Origin: Rhodospirillales bacterium | GTDB lineage: Bacteria > Pseudomonadota > Alphaproteobacteria > Acetobacterales > Acetobacteraceae | Assembly (NCBI GenBank): GCA_025359905.1 | Contig: JANYDF010000002.1 | Location: 1-38,432, forward strand | Length of the DNA: 38,432 nucleotides | Direction of reading: 5' to 3' | Part shown: piece by piece, positions 7,647-15,697 of the stretch | How positions within the stretch are numbered: position 1 is the stretch's first letter | Layout: every line of letters begins with the position of its first letter | Translations under genes and position numbers: made by a program | The notes under the pieces: model-generated | Told to the model about the DNA's origin: nothing | The model's input: only the letters and a program-made list of their open reading frames with translations | The model's database searches: none

Positions 7647-8789
7647 ATGGCGGTTGTGGCGTTGCGGATGTTGTTTGGCGACCGTGCCAAGTATTTTGGC
7701 CTCGTGCTGGGCGTGGCGTTCGCCACCCTGCTGGTGACACAGCAAGGCGGCATGTTCGTCGGCTTGATGACGCGCACCGCCAGCGTGATCGCCGACATCC
7801 AGGAAGCAGATATCTGGGTGATGGACCCGCAGGCCAAATATATCGACACGGTGCGGGCGCTGCGCGCCACCGAGTTGCCGCGCGTGCGCGGGGTGGAAGG
7901 TGTCGCCTGGGCGGTGCCGCTGTTCAAGACCAGCGCCCCGGTGAAAACGCTCGACGGGCGCATCGACAACGCCTTGGTGCTCGGCGTGGACGACGCCAGC
8001 CTGATCGGCTTGCCGCGCCAAATCCTGCTCGGCCGGCCGGAGGATTTGTGGCGGCCGGACGCTATCGCCATCGATCAGGCCGGGTTTATCCGGCTGTGGC
8101 CCGGCGAGAAATTGCAGTTGGGCCGCGAGTTGGAACTGAACGACCACCGCGCGGTGATCGTGGCGATCACCCAGGCCTCGGCGGCGTTTTCCGCCAACAT
8201 CATCATCCACGCGCCGTTTACCCGCGCAGTCACCTTTCTGCCGCAGGGCCGCGACACGCTCAGTTTCGTGCTGGCCCGCGCCGCCCCCGGCCGCAGCGCC
8301 GCCAGCGTGGCACAGGCCATTTCACGCCAGACCGGCCTGCAAGCGCTGAGTGCGGCAGATTTCCGTTGGAAGACCATTTCGTTCTACCTTGCCAACACCG
8401 GCATCCCGATCAGCTTCGGACTGGTGATCGTGCTGGGCGTATTCGTCGGCATCGCCGTGGTCGGGCTGACCTTCAACACCTTCGTCGCCGAAAACATCCG
8501 CCAGTACGGCGCGCTGAAAGCCATGGGGCTGTCCGATTTGCGCCTCACCGGGCTGGTGCTGCTGCAAGGTGCGGTGGTCGGGCTGGTCGGCTACGGCCTC
8601 GGCCTCGGCATCGCCGCGCTGTTCTTCAACTTCGCCACCCAGCCGCCGGGCGCGCTGCGCGGCTTCAACCTGCCGTGGTGGATTGCGGCGGGCGATGCCG
8701 TGGTGACGGGGCTGATCGTGCTGCTTGCCATGTTCGCCAGCCTGCGCCGCGTGCTGGTGCTGGACCCGGCCATCGTGTTTCGCGGATGA
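7647..8789 (+). CDS. ABC exporter permease, FtsX/DevC family
   Basis: This is a 380-residue inner-membrane protein. It has one N-terminal membrane segment (about residues 15-35), a large periplasmic domain (about 36-255), then three membrane segments (about 260-285, 305-330 and 345-370), the topology of FtsX/MacB-type permeases. The motif FVAENIRQYGALKAMG before the third segment is the coupling region expected in DevC and MacB permeases, and the protein ends LDPAIVFRG. It overlaps its ATPase by ATGA and is followed by an HlyD-type adaptor. Together they resemble DevBCA, which exports glycolipids in cyanobacteria. The cargo here is unknown. Confidence 0.88.
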   Translation: MAVVALRMLFGDRAKYFGLVLGVAFATLLVTQQGGMFVGLMTRTASVIADIQEADIWVMDPQAKYIDTVRALRATELPRVRGVEGVAWAVPLFKTSAPVKTLDGRIDNALVLGVDDASLIGLPRQILLGRPEDLWRPDAIAIDQAGFIRLWPGEKLQLGRELELNDHRAVIVAITQASAAFSANIIIHAPFTRAVTFLPQGRDTLSFVLARAAPGRSAASVAQAISRQTGLQALSAADFRWKTISFYLANTGIPISFGLVIVLGVFVGIAVVGLTFNTFVAENIRQYGALKAMGLSDLRLTGLVLLQGAVVGLVGYGLGLGIAALFFNFATQPPGALRGFNLPWWIAAGDAVVTGLIVLLAMFASLRRVLVLDPAIVFRG

Positions 8790-9487
8790 GCCTCGCCGTT
8801 ACATGCCGCGACGTGGTCAAGGGCTTCGGCAGCGGCGATGCCCGGGTGATGGCGCTGCGCGGCGTCACGCTGGACGTGCGGGCCGGTGAAATGACATTGC
8901 TGGTCGGCCCATCCGGCTGCGGCAAGACCACGCTGATTTCCGCCATTGCCGCGATGCTGACCCCCGATTCCGGCGACATCACCGTGTTCGGCGAGAACCT
9001 GCGCAAAATGCCGCGCCGCAAGGTTACCGCATTTCGCGGCGGCACTGTGGGGTTCGTATTCCAGCAATACAATTTGCTGCCAGCCCTGACCTGCGTCGAA
9101 AACGCCTCGATCCCGCTGCGCGTGCTGGGCCGCCCGGCCGGCGAGGCCAATCGCCGCGCCACCGAATTGCTCGACCGGCTGGGTCTGGCCGAGCATCGCC
9201 ACCGCTTCCCCGCCGAACTCTCGGGCGGCCAGCAACAGCGTGTGGCCATCGCCCGCGCGCTGGTGCACGACCCGCGCTTGGTGGTGTGCGACGAACCGAC
9301 CGCCAGCCTGGATGCCGCCAACGGACAGGCGGCCATGGCGCTGCTGCGCGAACTGGCGATCAAGCCGGGGCGCGCCGTTATCGTCGTGACACATGACGAG
9401 CGCATCTTCCGCTTCGCCGACCGCATCGCCCACATGGCCGACGGGCACATCGAAACCGTGTCCGATCTGGAGGCCGCTGCCGCATGA
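8786..9487 (+). CDS. ABC exporter ATP-binding protein, DevA/LolD-like
   Basis: This 233-residue ATPase has Walker A GPSGCGKTT (about residues 41-49), the Q-loop GFVFQQYNLLPALT, the signature LSGGQQQRVAIARAL, Walker B LVVCDEPTASLD and the switch histidine in VVTHDERIF. The QQYNLLPALT stretch is typical of the MacB/LolD/DevA subgroup. The start codon overlaps the permease stop (ATGA) and the stop overlaps the next gene by four bases, so the three proteins are likely made in fixed proportion. It energises export by the adjacent FtsX-like permease. Confidence 0.92.
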   Translation: MSLAVTCRDVVKGFGSGDARVMALRGVTLDVRAGEMTLLVGPSGCGKTTLISAIAAMLTPDSGDITVFGENLRKMPRRKVTAFRGGTVGFVFQQYNLLPALTCVENASIPLRVLGRPAGEANRRATELLDRLGLAEHRHRFPAELSGGQQQRVAIARALVHDPRLVVCDEPTASLDAANGQAAMALLRELAIKPGRAVIVVTHDERIFRFADRIAHMADGHIETVSDLEAAAA

Positions 9488-10443
9488 GCCGCTCGCGTTT
9501 CGCCACCTACATTCTGCCCGGCATCGCCGTGCTGGCGCTCGCCGGCGGCATCAGCGTGATCGCCCGGCAGCAAACCACGCACGCCATGGTCGATCCGGCC
9601 ATCCCGCCGCCGGCCCCCCCGCCGGAGCAGGCCGCCACCATCGGGGCCGTCGGCTTGGTGGAAGCCGCCAGCGAGCAAATCGGCATCGCTGCCTCGGTGG
9701 CCGGTCCGGTCACTGAGGTGCGGGTGAAGCCGGGGCAGATCGTGCGAGCCGGCGACGTGCTGTTCGTGCAGGACAGCCGCCAGCCGCGCGCCGACCTGCT
9801 GGTGCAGCGCGCCGCCCTGGACAGCGCCCGCGCCAAGCTGGCCGAGGCCGAGGCCGCCGCCGCCGACCTCGCCGACCAACTGGCCCGCTCCGAGCGGCTG
9901 TACAAAATGTCGCCCGGCACCGCGATCAGCGACGACACCATCCTGCGCCGCCGCTTCGCCCAGCGCACCGCCGACGCGCATGTGATGACCGCTCGCACCG
10001 ATGTGGCGAGTGCGGAGGCCACGTTGCAGTCGGCCGAGGTGACGGTGGAGCGGTTGACCGTGCGCGCGCCGATCGACGGCACCATCCTGCAGGTCAATGT
10101 CCGCCCCGGCGAGTCGGCCCCGGCGACGCCGCTGACGACCCCGCTGATCGTGCTGGGTCAACTGACGCCGCTGCATCTGCGCGCCGATATCGACGAAACC
10201 GACGTGCCGCGCTTCAATCCGAAAGCGCCTGCCTGGGCCAGTGCGCGCGGGGCGGCGGCCAAGCGGGTGCAACTGTCATTGGTGCGCGTCGATCCGCTGG
10301 TGGTGCCCAAGCAGTCGCTCACCAACGCAGGCACCGAGCGGGTGGATACCCGCGTGCTGCGCGTGGTCTATGCGTTCGACCCGAAAGACCTGCCCGCCTA
10401 TCCTGGCCAGCAGATGGACGTGTTCATCGCGTTGCAGCCGTAG
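9484..10443 (+). CDS. HlyD-family periplasmic adaptor (membrane fusion protein), DevB-like
   Basis: This 319-residue protein has one N-terminal membrane anchor (about residues 8-26), a proline-rich linker, a lipoyl-like half (GLVEAASEQIGIAASVAGPVT), an alanine-rich helical hairpin (about residues 100-185), the second lipoyl half (LTVRAPIDGTILQVNVRPGE) and a beta-barrel domain. It links the inner-membrane permease and ATPase encoded just upstream to an outer-membrane channel, presumably TolC, which is not in the window. ATGA overlap with the ATPase gene shows it belongs to the same operon. Confidence 0.9.
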   Translation: MSRSRFATYILPGIAVLALAGGISVIARQQTTHAMVDPAIPPPAPPPEQAATIGAVGLVEAASEQIGIAASVAGPVTEVRVKPGQIVRAGDVLFVQDSRQPRADLLVQRAALDSARAKLAEAEAAAADLADQLARSERLYKMSPGTAISDDTILRRRFAQRTADAHVMTARTDVASAEATLQSAEVTVERLTVRAPIDGTILQVNVRPGESAPATPLTTPLIVLGQLTPLHLRADIDETDVPRFNPKAPAWASARGAAAKRVQLSLVRVDPLVVPKQSLTNAGTERVDTRVLRVVYAFDPKDLPAYPGQQMDVFIALQP

Positions 10444-10525
10444 CGACACCGATGGCGGGCGCCTGATTGCGGATGCGGGGCCTGCATGCTACCGGCGCGG
10501 CCATGCCGCTGGCCCGCACCCCCCG

Positions 10526-11209
10526 ATGCTGAAGCGCCTGCTCCGGCAGCCAGCGGTGCAAGCGGCGCTGGCAGCGCTGGTTGGCCGTTACCTGGCCTGG
10601 GCGCTGGCCAGCACGCGCTGGACGTTGCATGGCGGCGAGCATTTGACCGGCTTCACCGGCGGCCGCCCGGTGATCGCCGCTTTCTGGCATGAACGCCTGC
10701 CGCTGATGACGGCCCTGCGCATGCGCGCCAAGCACGACGGGATCGCCGAGCGCATGGTGGTGCTGGTCAGCCGCCACAGCGACGGCCGCTTCATCGGCGA
10801 TATCATGCGCCGTTTCGATCTGGAGGTGGTGCACGGCTCCACCGCCCGCAAAGGCCAGGACCGTGGCGGGGCCGCCGGGTTGCGCGCGCTGCTCGACCGG
10901 CTGGCGGCGGGTTGCTCGGTGGTGATTACGCCGGACGGTCCGCGCGGCCCGCGCCGGCAAGCGGCACCCGGCGTGGCGCAACTGGCGGCATTGTCTGGCG
11001 TGAAGCTGCTGCCCTGCGCGGCGCAAACCTCGCGCAAAATTACCCTCGGCAGTTGGGACCGCATGGTGCTGCCGCTGCCGTTCGGGCGCGGCGTGCTGGT
11101 GTGCCTGCCGCCGCTCAGCGTGCCGCGCGACGGCTACGCAGCGGCGCTGCCCGCCATCCAGGCGGCGATGACCCAGGCCGCCGACCGGGCGGACCAATTA
11201 TGCCGGTGA
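10526..11209 (+). CDS. DUF374 lysophospholipid acyltransferase family protein
   Basis: This 227-residue protein contains FWHERLPLM, VSRHSDGRFIGDIMRRF, GSTARKG and VITPDGPRGPRR in the order seen in DUF374 members of the LPLAT acyltransferase superfamily. The FWHE segment stands in for the usual HX4D motif. The role is probably transfer of an acyl chain to a lipid A or phospholipid precursor at the inner membrane. It begins 82 bases after the exporter adaptor gene and overlaps waaA by 10 bases, so it opens the lipid A block. Co-location of DUF374 with waaA and lpxK is common in alphaproteobacteria. No clear Shine-Dalgarno is seen before the ATG. Confidence 0.87.
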   Translation: MLKRLLRQPAVQAALAALVGRYLAWALASTRWTLHGGEHLTGFTGGRPVIAAFWHERLPLMTALRMRAKHDGIAERMVVLVSRHSDGRFIGDIMRRFDLEVVHGSTARKGQDRGGAAGLRALLDRLAAGCSVVITPDGPRGPRRQAAPGVAQLAALSGVKLLPCAAQTSRKITLGSWDRMVLPLPFGRGVLVCLPPLSVPRDGYAAALPAIQAAMTQAADRADQLCR

Positions 11210-12486
11210 TCGCGCCGTTATACGCCGGGGTCACGGCGCTGGCCGCACCGCTGTTGCGCCGGATGCTGCGGCGGCGAGCGGCGCGCGGCAAGGAAGTCGC
11301 GGCCCGGCTGGCGGAACGCTGGGGCCAGGATGCATCGCCGCGCCCGGCCGACCGCCTGCTGTGGCTGCACGCCGCCAGCGTCGGCGAGAGTGTTTCGCTG
11401 TTGCCGGTACTGGGCGCGCTGCACGCGCAAGCGCCCGGTTTGCACGTGCTGCTGACCACCGGCACCGTCACCTCGGCGACGCTGCTGGCCGCGCGGCTGC
11501 CGGAGCTCGGGCTGGCAGACCACGTGCTGCACCGCTTCGTGCCGCTCGACGTGCCGGCCTGGACGGCGCGGTTCCTCGACCATTGGCGGCCGGACGCCGC
11601 AGGGCTGGTGGAAAGCGAAATCTGGCCGAACCTGATTGCCGGGTGCCGCCGCCGCCATATTCCGCTGATGCTGATCAACGCCCGCCTGTCGCCGCGCAGC
11701 TTCGCCCGCTGGCGGCGCATGCCCGGCTTGGCGCGCGATTTGTTCGGCGCGTTCGAGCGCGTGCAGGCGCAGTCGGCAGCGGACGGCGAACGCTTGCGCG
11801 CCTTGGGCGCGCGCGGCGTGCAGGCGCCCGGCAACCTGAAATTCGCCGCCCCGCCGCTGCCCACGCCAGCAGACGGGTTGCAGCGGTTGCGCGACGCCTT
11901 GGGCGCGCGCCCGGTCTGGCTCGCAGCCAGCACGCATCCCGGCGAGGAGACCGCCGCGTTCGCCGCGCATCGCGCGCTGGCCCCGCGCCACCCCGGCCTG
12001 CTCACCGTGATCGTGCCGCGCCACCCGCCGCGCGGGCCAGAGATTGCCGCGCAAGCGGGCGATTTGGCGCTGACCCGCCGCGCGCTCGGCGAGGCCCCGC
12101 CGGATAGCGCGGGCATTTGGCTGGCCGATACGCTCGGCGAATTGGGGCTGTTCTATGCTGCCATCGGCATCGCCTTCGTCGGCGGCAGCCTGGTGCCGCA
12201 TGGCGGGCAGAACCCGCTGGAACCCGCCCGCCTGGGCTGCGCCGCCGCCGCCGGACCGCACATGCAGAACTTTGCCGAGCCGGTGGCCGCCCTCAGTGCC
12301 GCCGGAGCCTTGCAGCACGTCGCCGACGGCGCGGCACTGACGGCGTGGGTGGACGCCATGCTGACCGATCCGGCGCACCGCGCGCGCATGGGTCAGGCCG
12401 GGATCGCCGCCGCCAGCCAGGATGCCGGGCTGCCGGCCCAGGTGGCCGCCATGTTGCTGGGTTTGCTCCCGGCGCGGGCCGGCTGA
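11200..12486 (+). CDS. waaA: 3-deoxy-D-manno-octulosonic acid (Kdo) transferase
   Basis: This 428-residue enzyme transfers Kdo from CMP-Kdo to lipid IV-A at the cytoplasmic face of the inner membrane. It shows an N-terminal hydrophobic anchor, LWLHAASVGESVSLLPVL (about residues 50-67) with the catalytic Glu in ASVGE, LVESEIWPNL, INARLSPRSF, and the C-terminal FVGGSLVPHGGQNPLEPA with the nucleotide-binding HGGQNPLE. The length matches the family. The ATG at 11200 overlaps the upstream acyltransferase by 10 bases, and its stop overlaps the lpxK start by one base. Confidence 0.95.
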   Translation: MPVIAPLYAGVTALAAPLLRRMLRRRAARGKEVAARLAERWGQDASPRPADRLLWLHAASVGESVSLLPVLGALHAQAPGLHVLLTTGTVTSATLLAARLPELGLADHVLHRFVPLDVPAWTARFLDHWRPDAAGLVESEIWPNLIAGCRRRHIPLMLINARLSPRSFARWRRMPGLARDLFGAFERVQAQSAADGERLRALGARGVQAPGNLKFAAPPLPTPADGLQRLRDALGARPVWLAASTHPGEETAAFAAHRALAPRHPGLLTVIVPRHPPRGPEIAAQAGDLALTRRALGEAPPDSAGIWLADTLGELGLFYAAIGIAFVGGSLVPHGGQNPLEPARLGCAAAAGPHMQNFAEPVAALSAAGALQHVADGAALTAWVDAMLTDPAHRARMGQAGIAAASQDAGLPAQVAAMLLGLLPARAG

Positions 12487-13448
12487 TGCGCGCGCCCGGC
12501 TTCTGGCAAACCGGCGGCTGGGCGGCGGCACTGCTGGCCCCGCTTGGCGCGCTCTACGCCGCCGCCACAGCCCGCCGGGTGGCCCAACCCGGCTGGCGCG
12601 CGCCGGTACCGGTGATCTGCTGCGGCAACGCCTCGGCGGGCGGCTCGGGCAAAACCACGCTGGCGCTCGATATCGGCGCCCGCCTCGCCGCGCGTGGGGT
12701 TGCCGCCGCTTTCCTGTCGCGTGGCTATGGCGGGCGGGTCAGCGCTCCGCTGCGGGTCGATCCAGTGCTGCACGCCGCCGCAGCCGTGGGCGACGAGCCG
12801 CTATTGCTCGCAGCCGTCGCCCCCACCTTCGTCTGCGCCGACCGCGCCGCCAGTGCCGCCGCCGCCGTGGCCGCCGGGGCCCGGGTGCTGGTGCTGGACG
12901 ACGGGCTGCAAAACCCAAGCCTGGTGAAAGACTTATCGCTGCTGGTGATCGACGGCGCCGCCGGGTTCGGCAATAGGCGCTGCATCCCGGCAGGCCCATT
13001 GCGTGAACCAGCCGCCGCCGCCGCCGTGCGGTGTCAGGCGGCCGTGCTGATCGGCCCGGACATCACCGGCGCGCTGCGCCACTTGCCGCCGTCGCTGCCA
13101 GTGCTGCGCGCCGATCTGCAACCCGGCCCCGAACTGGCCACCCTGGCCGGGCAGCGCGTGCTGGCGTTCGCTGGGATCGGCCGCCCGGACAAATTCTTTT
13201 CGATGCTGGAAGCCAACGGCGTGACGCTCGCCGCACGCGCCGCGTTCCCCGATCACCATCCGTTCAGCGCCGCCGAGTTGGCCCGCCTGTTCGCGCACGC
13301 CGCAACACTCGGCGCGCGCCCGGTCACCACCGCCAAGGACGCCGCCCGCCTGACAGTGGCGGACCGGACCCGCGTGACAGTGGTTGGCGTACGGCTGGCG
13401 TGGCACGACGAAGCCGCTTGGCAAAAGCTGCTGGCGGGGATCGGATGA
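12486..13448 (+). CDS. lpxK: Tetraacyldisaccharide 4'-kinase
   Basis: This 320-residue P-loop kinase adds the 4'-phosphate to the lipid A disaccharide at the inner membrane. It has an N-terminal membrane helix (about residues 12-32), the Walker A variant GNASAGGSGKTTLALDIG, LSRGYGG, GDEPLLLA and LVLDDGLQNP, in the usual LpxK order, with FPDHHPFS towards the C-terminus. The ATG shares one base with the waaA stop. A slightly unusual point is the alanine/serine-rich P-loop lead-in where GNLTVGG is more common. Confidence 0.95.
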   Translation: MRAPGFWQTGGWAAALLAPLGALYAAATARRVAQPGWRAPVPVICCGNASAGGSGKTTLALDIGARLAARGVAAAFLSRGYGGRVSAPLRVDPVLHAAAAVGDEPLLLAAVAPTFVCADRAASAAAAVAAGARVLVLDDGLQNPSLVKDLSLLVIDGAAGFGNRRCIPAGPLREPAAAAAVRCQAAVLIGPDITGALRHLPPSLPVLRADLQPGPELATLAGQRVLAFAGIGRPDKFFSMLEANGVTLAARAAFPDHHPFSAAELARLFAHAATLGARPVTTAKDAARLTVADRTRVTVVGVRLAWHDEAAWQKLLAGIG

Positions 13449-14341
13449 AGGGCGGCCTGCAATTCCGCCTGGAAGCCGCCGTGCTGCGCGCCGCCCTGGC
13501 GCTGGTCCACGCGCTGCCGCCGCTGGCCGCCTCCAACCTGTTCGGCGCCCTGGCCCGCGCCATCGGCCCGCTGCTGCCAGTCTCACGCATTGCGGACGCC
13601 AATCTGCGCCTCGCCATGCCAGAGCTTGACGCCGCCGCCCGCCACCGGATCGTGCGCGGCGTGTGGGACAATCTGGGCCGCGTCGCCGCCGAGTTGCCGC
13701 ATCTGGACCGGCTCGGCCCCACCGCCTCCGGGCCGGGCTGGGAGATCGCGGGCGCGGAGGAATTGGCGCAATTGCTCGCCCAGGGCGGCCCGGCGATCTT
13801 CTTCTCCGGCCATTTGGCAAATTGGGAATTGCTGTCCGCGATCCCCAACCGCTCCGGCATCAAGCTGGCCTCGTTCTACCGCGCCGCCAGCAACCCGCTG
13901 GCCGATGCGGTCATTCAGCGCCTGCGCCAGCGCGCCGCCGGGCAAAGGGTTGCGCAATTCGCCAAGGGCGCCACCGGCGCGCGGGAAGCGATGGCGCACC
14001 TGAAAAGCGGCGGCTTCCTCGGCATGCTGGTCGATCAGAAAATGAACGACGGCATCGCCGCCCCGCTGTTCGGCCACAACGCCATGACCGCCCCCGCCGC
14101 CGCCGCCTTCGCGTTGCGCTATGGCTGCCCGCTGGTGCCAACCCATATCGAGCGGATCGGCCCGCGCCGGTTTCGCTTGGTGGTCGAGCCGCCGCTGGCG
14201 CTGCCCAACACCGGCGACCGGCTCGCCGACGTGGCAGCCCTCACTGCCGCGATGAACGTCTCCCTGGAGCGCTGGATTCGCCAGCGCCCGGAACACTGGC
14301 TGTGGCTGCACCGCCGTTGGCCCAAGGAACTGTATCAGTGA
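13445..14341 (+). CDS. lpxL: Lauroyl/myristoyl lipid A acyltransferase (LpxL/HtrB family)
   Basis: This 298-residue protein carries the acyltransferase motif FFSGHLANWEL, whose HX4E contains the catalytic His and Glu. It also has FYRAASNPLADAVI, GMLVDQKMNDGIAAPLFG and a C-terminal PEHWLWLHRRWP, all standard for LpxL/LpxM late acyltransferases that add a secondary acyl chain to Kdo-lipid A at the inner membrane. It overlaps lpxK by ATGA and shares the TGA/GTG junction with the next gene. Whether it adds the laurate-type (LpxL) or myristate-type (LpxM) chain cannot be decided. Confidence 0.9.
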   Translation: MKGGLQFRLEAAVLRAALALVHALPPLAASNLFGALARAIGPLLPVSRIADANLRLAMPELDAAARHRIVRGVWDNLGRVAAELPHLDRLGPTASGPGWEIAGAEELAQLLAQGGPAIFFSGHLANWELLSAIPNRSGIKLASFYRAASNPLADAVIQRLRQRAAGQRVAQFAKGATGAREAMAHLKSGGFLGMLVDQKMNDGIAAPLFGHNAMTAPAAAAFALRYGCPLVPTHIERIGPRRFRLVVEPPLALPNTGDRLADVAALTAAMNVSLERWIRQRPEHWLWLHRRWPKELYQ

Positions 14342-15003
14342 CCCAACCCACCGCGCTTTTTGATCTCGACGGCACGCTGGTGGAATCCGGCCCCGGCATC
14401 ATCGCCAATATCCGCCACGCCATGCACACGATTGGCCGACCGCTCGACGAGGCGCACGAGCTGAACTGGGTCATCGGCCCGCCGCTGCGCGACATCTTCG
14501 CCCGGCTGCTCAACGGCGACGATCCCGCCTTGGTGGAGCAGGCCGCCAACCTGTACCGCGACACCTACGACAGCGTCGGCCTGCTCGCCACCGCGCTGTA
14601 TCCCGATGTGCTGACGGCGCTCGACGCATTCCGCGCCGCCGGCTGGCGGCTGTTCGTCGCCACCAGCAAGCCCGCCAAGCTGGCGCGCCGCATCCTGACC
14701 CGGCTGGAAGCGGCGGACCGGTTCGAGGCAATTTACGGTTCGGTCGACGACGGCGCGCTGTCGCACAAGCCGGAACTGATCGGCTACATCATCGACGCCC
14801 AGGGTCTCGACGCAAAGCACACCGTGATGATCGGCGACCGCAGTTTCGATATCGCCGGCGCGCACGCCAACGGCGTGCGCGCTATTGGCGCGCTGTGGGG
14901 CTACGGCGGGCTGGCCGAAATGGACCAAGCGGGTGCCGACGCGGTCGCCGAGCAGCCGGGCGGGTTGCTGCCGCTGGCGTCCGGCCTCGTGCGCTGGCCG
15001 TAG
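14338..15003 (+). CDS. gph: HAD-superfamily hydrolase, phosphoglycolate phosphatase-like
   Basis: This 221-residue protein has HAD motif I as LFDLDGTLVESG, motif II in LFVATSKP, and motifs III and IV around HKPELIGYII and VMIGDRSFDIAGAHANG. The helical cap between motifs I and II fits the Gph/PGP subgroup, which removes phosphate from 2-phosphoglycolate or similar small phosphates. The start is a GTG at 14338 that overlaps the acyltransferase TGA by four bases. It is the last gene of the lipid A block, and its tie to lipid A synthesis is only positional. Confidence 0.87.
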   Translation: MTQPTALFDLDGTLVESGPGIIANIRHAMHTIGRPLDEAHELNWVIGPPLRDIFARLLNGDDPALVEQAANLYRDTYDSVGLLATALYPDVLTALDAFRAAGWRLFVATSKPAKLARRILTRLEAADRFEAIYGSVDDGALSHKPELIGYIIDAQGLDAKHTVMIGDRSFDIAGAHANGVRAIGALWGYGGLAEMDQAGADAVAEQPGGLLPLASGLVRWP

Positions 15004-15010
15004 CGGCGCG

Positions 15011-15481
15011 TCAGGCGGCCTTGGACACCCCTTGCAGCGCCGCCTTCAGCGAGCCGAGTGCCGGTGTCAACGTGCCGCGAATGGACATGCTCACATTGAA
15101 TGGGTTGCTGTCGCACACCGCGATGCGTTCGTCGGCTGCAATGTGACTGGTAAATGAATCGACAAGCTTGATGGCTGCCGCCGCAGCCTTGGCGTCGCTG
15201 GGGGATACCGCCAGTCCCATCAACACAGCCTGCAACTTCACCTTGTGATTGGCGGTGAGCGCGTTGAGGCCGAATTCCGCGATCTCGTGCAGGTCGGAGT
15301 CGTCAGACGCCTTAAGTGCCGCCTGCAACGCGCCGATCTGGCCATCAATCTCCTCCATCGCATCGCGATAGGCATCGATCGCAAGCGGCAGGCTGCTGGC
15401 CCTCGCCGTTTCATGGCCCACGACCGCAACGCCGAGCACGCGCCCGATCCATTCGCCCTGCGCTTCTGTTCCCGGCGGCAT
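15011..15481 (-). CDS. Unrecognised protein, 156 residues
   Basis: I do not recognise this protein. It is soluble-looking, alanine-rich and mostly helical, begins MPPGTEAQGEWIGRVLGVAV, and has a heptad-like stretch (DAMEEIDGQIGALQAALKA) that could form a coiled coil. The segment EWIGRVLGV recalls a short module I have seen in long repetitive hypothetical proteins of alphaproteobacteria, but this is only an impression. A GGAG ribosome site lies 8-9 bases before the ATG. Its base use is less GC-biased than neighbouring genes, and it sits between convergent gph and a gene remnant, which suggests acquisition. Confidence 0.6.
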   Translation of the reverse strand: MPPGTEAQGEWIGRVLGVAVVGHETARASSLPLAIDAYRDAMEEIDGQIGALQAALKASDDSDLHEIAEFGLNALTANHKVKLQAVLMGLAVSPSDAKAAAAAIKLVDSFTSHIAADERIAVCDSNPFNVSMSIRGTLTPALGSLKAALQGVSKAA

Positions 15482-15559
15482 ATTGGGCTCCCACGCTTCA
15501 CGCTCGCAATTTTAATGAGCAGACTCTTGCGCTGGCAAGCGTGCGGCAAGATCGCGTAG

Positions 15560-15691
15560 CCGATCCCGCAAAGCACCTACCGCAAGGCGCTGGCCCAATC
15601 GACTGGCGAGGACGGCGCATTGCTTCGCCCGTACTACGCCAACGTGGCAGGCCAGAAGAAGAAAATGCCCACCGGCAAGATTCTCGTTTAA
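15560..15691 (+). pseudogene. Gene remnant (3' fragment of an unidentified protein)
   Basis: In this frame a protein-like tail of about 40 residues runs to a TAA at 15689. It contains LAQSTGEDGALLRPYYANV and then AGQKKKMPTGKILV. A stop at 15557 and the absence of a start codon show that the 5' part is missing. I do not recognise the parent family. It lies in the AT-richer gap between the unknown gene at 15011-15481 and xseA, so both may be scars of one insertion. Confidence 0.3.
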
Positions 15692-15697
15692 CCAAAT

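Noticed and set aside
8665-10272. 535-residue minus-strand frame opposite the exporter genes
   Set aside because: Antisense shadow without recognisable domains.
15238-15559. Small frames on both strands in the 15.2-15.6 kb area
   Set aside because: They are shadows of the 15011-15481 gene or lack ribosome sites; only the 15560-15691 tail looked protein-like.
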